A program made the translations under genes and the position numbers. Below, piece by piece: positions 63,115-64,000 of a stretch of 64,000 nt of DNA (position 1 is its first letter; each line of letters starts with the position of its first letter). The notes under the pieces were generated by a model. That model searched no databases and was not told the DNA's origin. It saw only the letters and a program-made list of their open reading frames with translations. The stretch is from contig NZ_JACCFO010000001.1 in assembly GCF_013410565.1 (NCBI RefSeq), positions 744,001 to 808,000 on the forward strand, given 5' to 3'. The stretch comes from Streptomonospora nanhaiensis. Its GTDB lineage: Bacteria; Actinomycetota; Actinomycetes; Streptosporangiales; Streptosporangiaceae.

Positions 63115-64000
63115 GCGTCGTTCTCAGCATCCTTCTCGGAGCACTGGTGATCCTGGCGATCACCGCGGCGACGGGCTACTTCGTCGCCCAGGAGTTCGGC
63201 TACATGGCGGTCGACCGCTCCCGCCTGAAAGCCCGCGCCGCCCAGGGCGACTCCGGCGCCCGGCGCGCCCTCGCGATCACCAACCGCACCTCGTTCATGC
63301 TCTCCGGCGCCCAGCTCGGCATCACCGTCACCGGTCTGCTGGTCGGTTACGTGGCCGAGCCCATGATGGGCGAGGGCGTGGGCGAGCTGCTGGGCTGGGC
63401 CGGTGTTCCGGCCGGCACCGGACTGGCCGTGGGCACCGTGTTCGCGCTGCTGTTCTCCACCATGGTGCAGATGGTCTTCGGCGAGCTGTTCCCCAAGAAC
63501 CTCGCCATCGCCCGCCCCGAACCCGTCGCACGCTGGCTGGCGCTGTCCACCGGCGTGTACCTGCGGGTCTTCGGCTGGCTGATCTGGCTGTTCGACCAGG
63601 CGGCGATCCTGCTGCTGCGCGCGGTGCGGATCCAGCCGGTGGAGGACGTCCAGCACGCGGCCACACCGCGCGACCTGGAGCACATCGTCGAGGAGTCGCG
63701 CGAGAGCGGCGACCTGCCCGCGGAGCTGTCCACGCTGCTGGACCGCACGCTGGACTTCCACGACCGCACCGCCGAGCACGCGATGATCCCGCGGCCGCAG
63801 GTCTCGACCGTCGAGGCGGGCGAGCCGGTGAGCCGCGTGGTGGAGCTGATGGCCTCGGGCCACTCCCGCTTCCCCGTGCTGGGCGACGGCGTGGACGACA
63901 TCGTCGGCGTCATCTGCCTGCGCGACGTGCTGGCGCTGGGCGAGCGCGACCTGGACTCCGTGCGGGTGTCCGACGTCGCGCGGTCGGCCGTGCTGGTGCC
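63111..64000 (+). CDS. CNNM/CorC-type (HlyC/CorC) membrane protein, truncated by the window end
   Basis: The first 296 residues are visible. An N-terminal DUF21/CNNM domain with about 4 membrane helices (LVILAITAATGYFVAQEFGYMAVDRSRLKARAAQGD, FMLSGAQLGITVTGLLVGYVAEP, MVFGELFPKNLAIARPEPVARWL) is followed by the start of a CBS pair (MIPRPQVSTVEAGEPVSRVVELMASGHSRFPVLGDGVDDIVGVICLRDVL). Such proteins export or regulate Mg2+ or Co2+. The ATG at 63111 is chosen by membrane topology. The remaining CBS and CorC-C domains lie past 64000. Confidence 0.9.
   Translation, partial: MSVVLSILLGALVILAITAATGYFVAQEFGYMAVDRSRLKARAAQGDSGARRALAITNRTSFMLSGAQLGITVTGLLVGYVAEPMMGEGVGELLGWAGVPAGTGLAVGTVFALLFSTMVQMVFGELFPKNLAIARPEPVARWLALSTGVYLRVFGWLIWLFDQAAILLLRAVRIQPVEDVQHAATPRDLEHIVEESRESGDLPAELSTLLDRTLDFHDRTAEHAMIPRPQVSTVEAGEPVSRVVELMASGHSRFPVLGDGVDDIVGVICLRDVLALGERDLDSVRVSDVARSAVLV

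Overview
The window is 64 kb of chromosomal DNA from a high-GC actinomycete. G+C is well above 70 %, and third codon positions are almost all G or C. Several features fit an actinomycete: a GTAAC-n6-GAAAC GlnR-type box, an actinobacterial-type SOS box, an IdeR/DmdR-type iron box, an uroporphyrinogen-III synthase fused to a winged helix, DUF1876/DUF1918 proteins, a TIGR03086 protein, and many apparently leaderless genes. A Nocardiopsis- or Streptomyces-like bacterium is the best guess, but this is an inference; there is no rRNA or marker gene to settle it. I saw no tRNA, rRNA, insertion sequence, prophage, integrase or CRISPR array.

Layout. (1) 0-3 kb: a dual-specificity phosphatase with a degenerate ADP-ribosylglycohydrolase-like N-terminus, then about 1.4 kb without a clear gene that holds a diverged three-copy repeat. 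(2) 2.8-17.4 kb, all on the minus strand: a nitrate/nitrite assimilation block. narK-nasA are translationally coupled and are followed by an electron-transfer flavoprotein. nirB-nirD-hemD-cbiX make siroheme-dependent nitrite reductase together with steps of siroheme supply. A three-subunit PaoABC-like molybdo-flavoprotein operon sits between the two halves. A perfect GlnR-type site precedes narK and a weaker one precedes nirB. (3) 17.5-22.5 kb: an Mn/Zn-type ABC transporter with a DtxR/MntR-like palindrome on its start codon, a siderophore-binding lipoprotein under an iron box, and an unknown helix-turn-helix protein. (4) 23-28 kb: an MHYT membrane protein coupled to a FhuF-like [2Fe-2S] protein, a bicovalent-flavin oxidase, a DUF2795 protein and an MntR-type regulator. 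(5) 28-33 kb: error-prone polymerase DnaE2 behind an SOS box, a metallophosphodiesterase and a DUF4287/SRPBCC protein. (6) 33-38 kb: a ROK repressor divergent from a coupled edd-glk-eda Entner-Doudoroff operon. (7) 38-52 kb: PabAB, small unknowns, two GNATs, a GGCT-like protein, YiaAB, an OafA/SGNH acyltransferase, a methyltransferase, a ureohydrolase, a small zinc-finger protein, a GNAT_C acyltransferase divergent from an AMP-forming acyl ligase, and a pterin carbinolamine dehydratase. Many of these genes have a TANNNT box 6-8 bases before the start codon. (8) 52-64 kb: a kinase N-lobe/membrane protein divergent from moxR-DUF58-VWA, then HAD, Nudix, an APC permease, DUF1876/DUF1918, an SDR, two RNA-type methyltransferases and a CNNM/CorC-type membrane protein cut off by the window end.

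The most coherent system is nitrogen assimilation: uptake (narK), nitrate to nitrite (nasA plus flavoprotein), nitrite to ammonium (nirBD), and local supply of siroheme, probably under GlnR. The least explained parts are the MHYT-FhuF pair, the kinase N-lobe beside the MoxR operon, the repeat region at 1.56-2.02 kb, and the acyl-ligase/acyltransferase pair. Many gene ends carry long perfect GC hairpins without a T-tract, several of them overlapping stop codons; I call these terminators as an inference.
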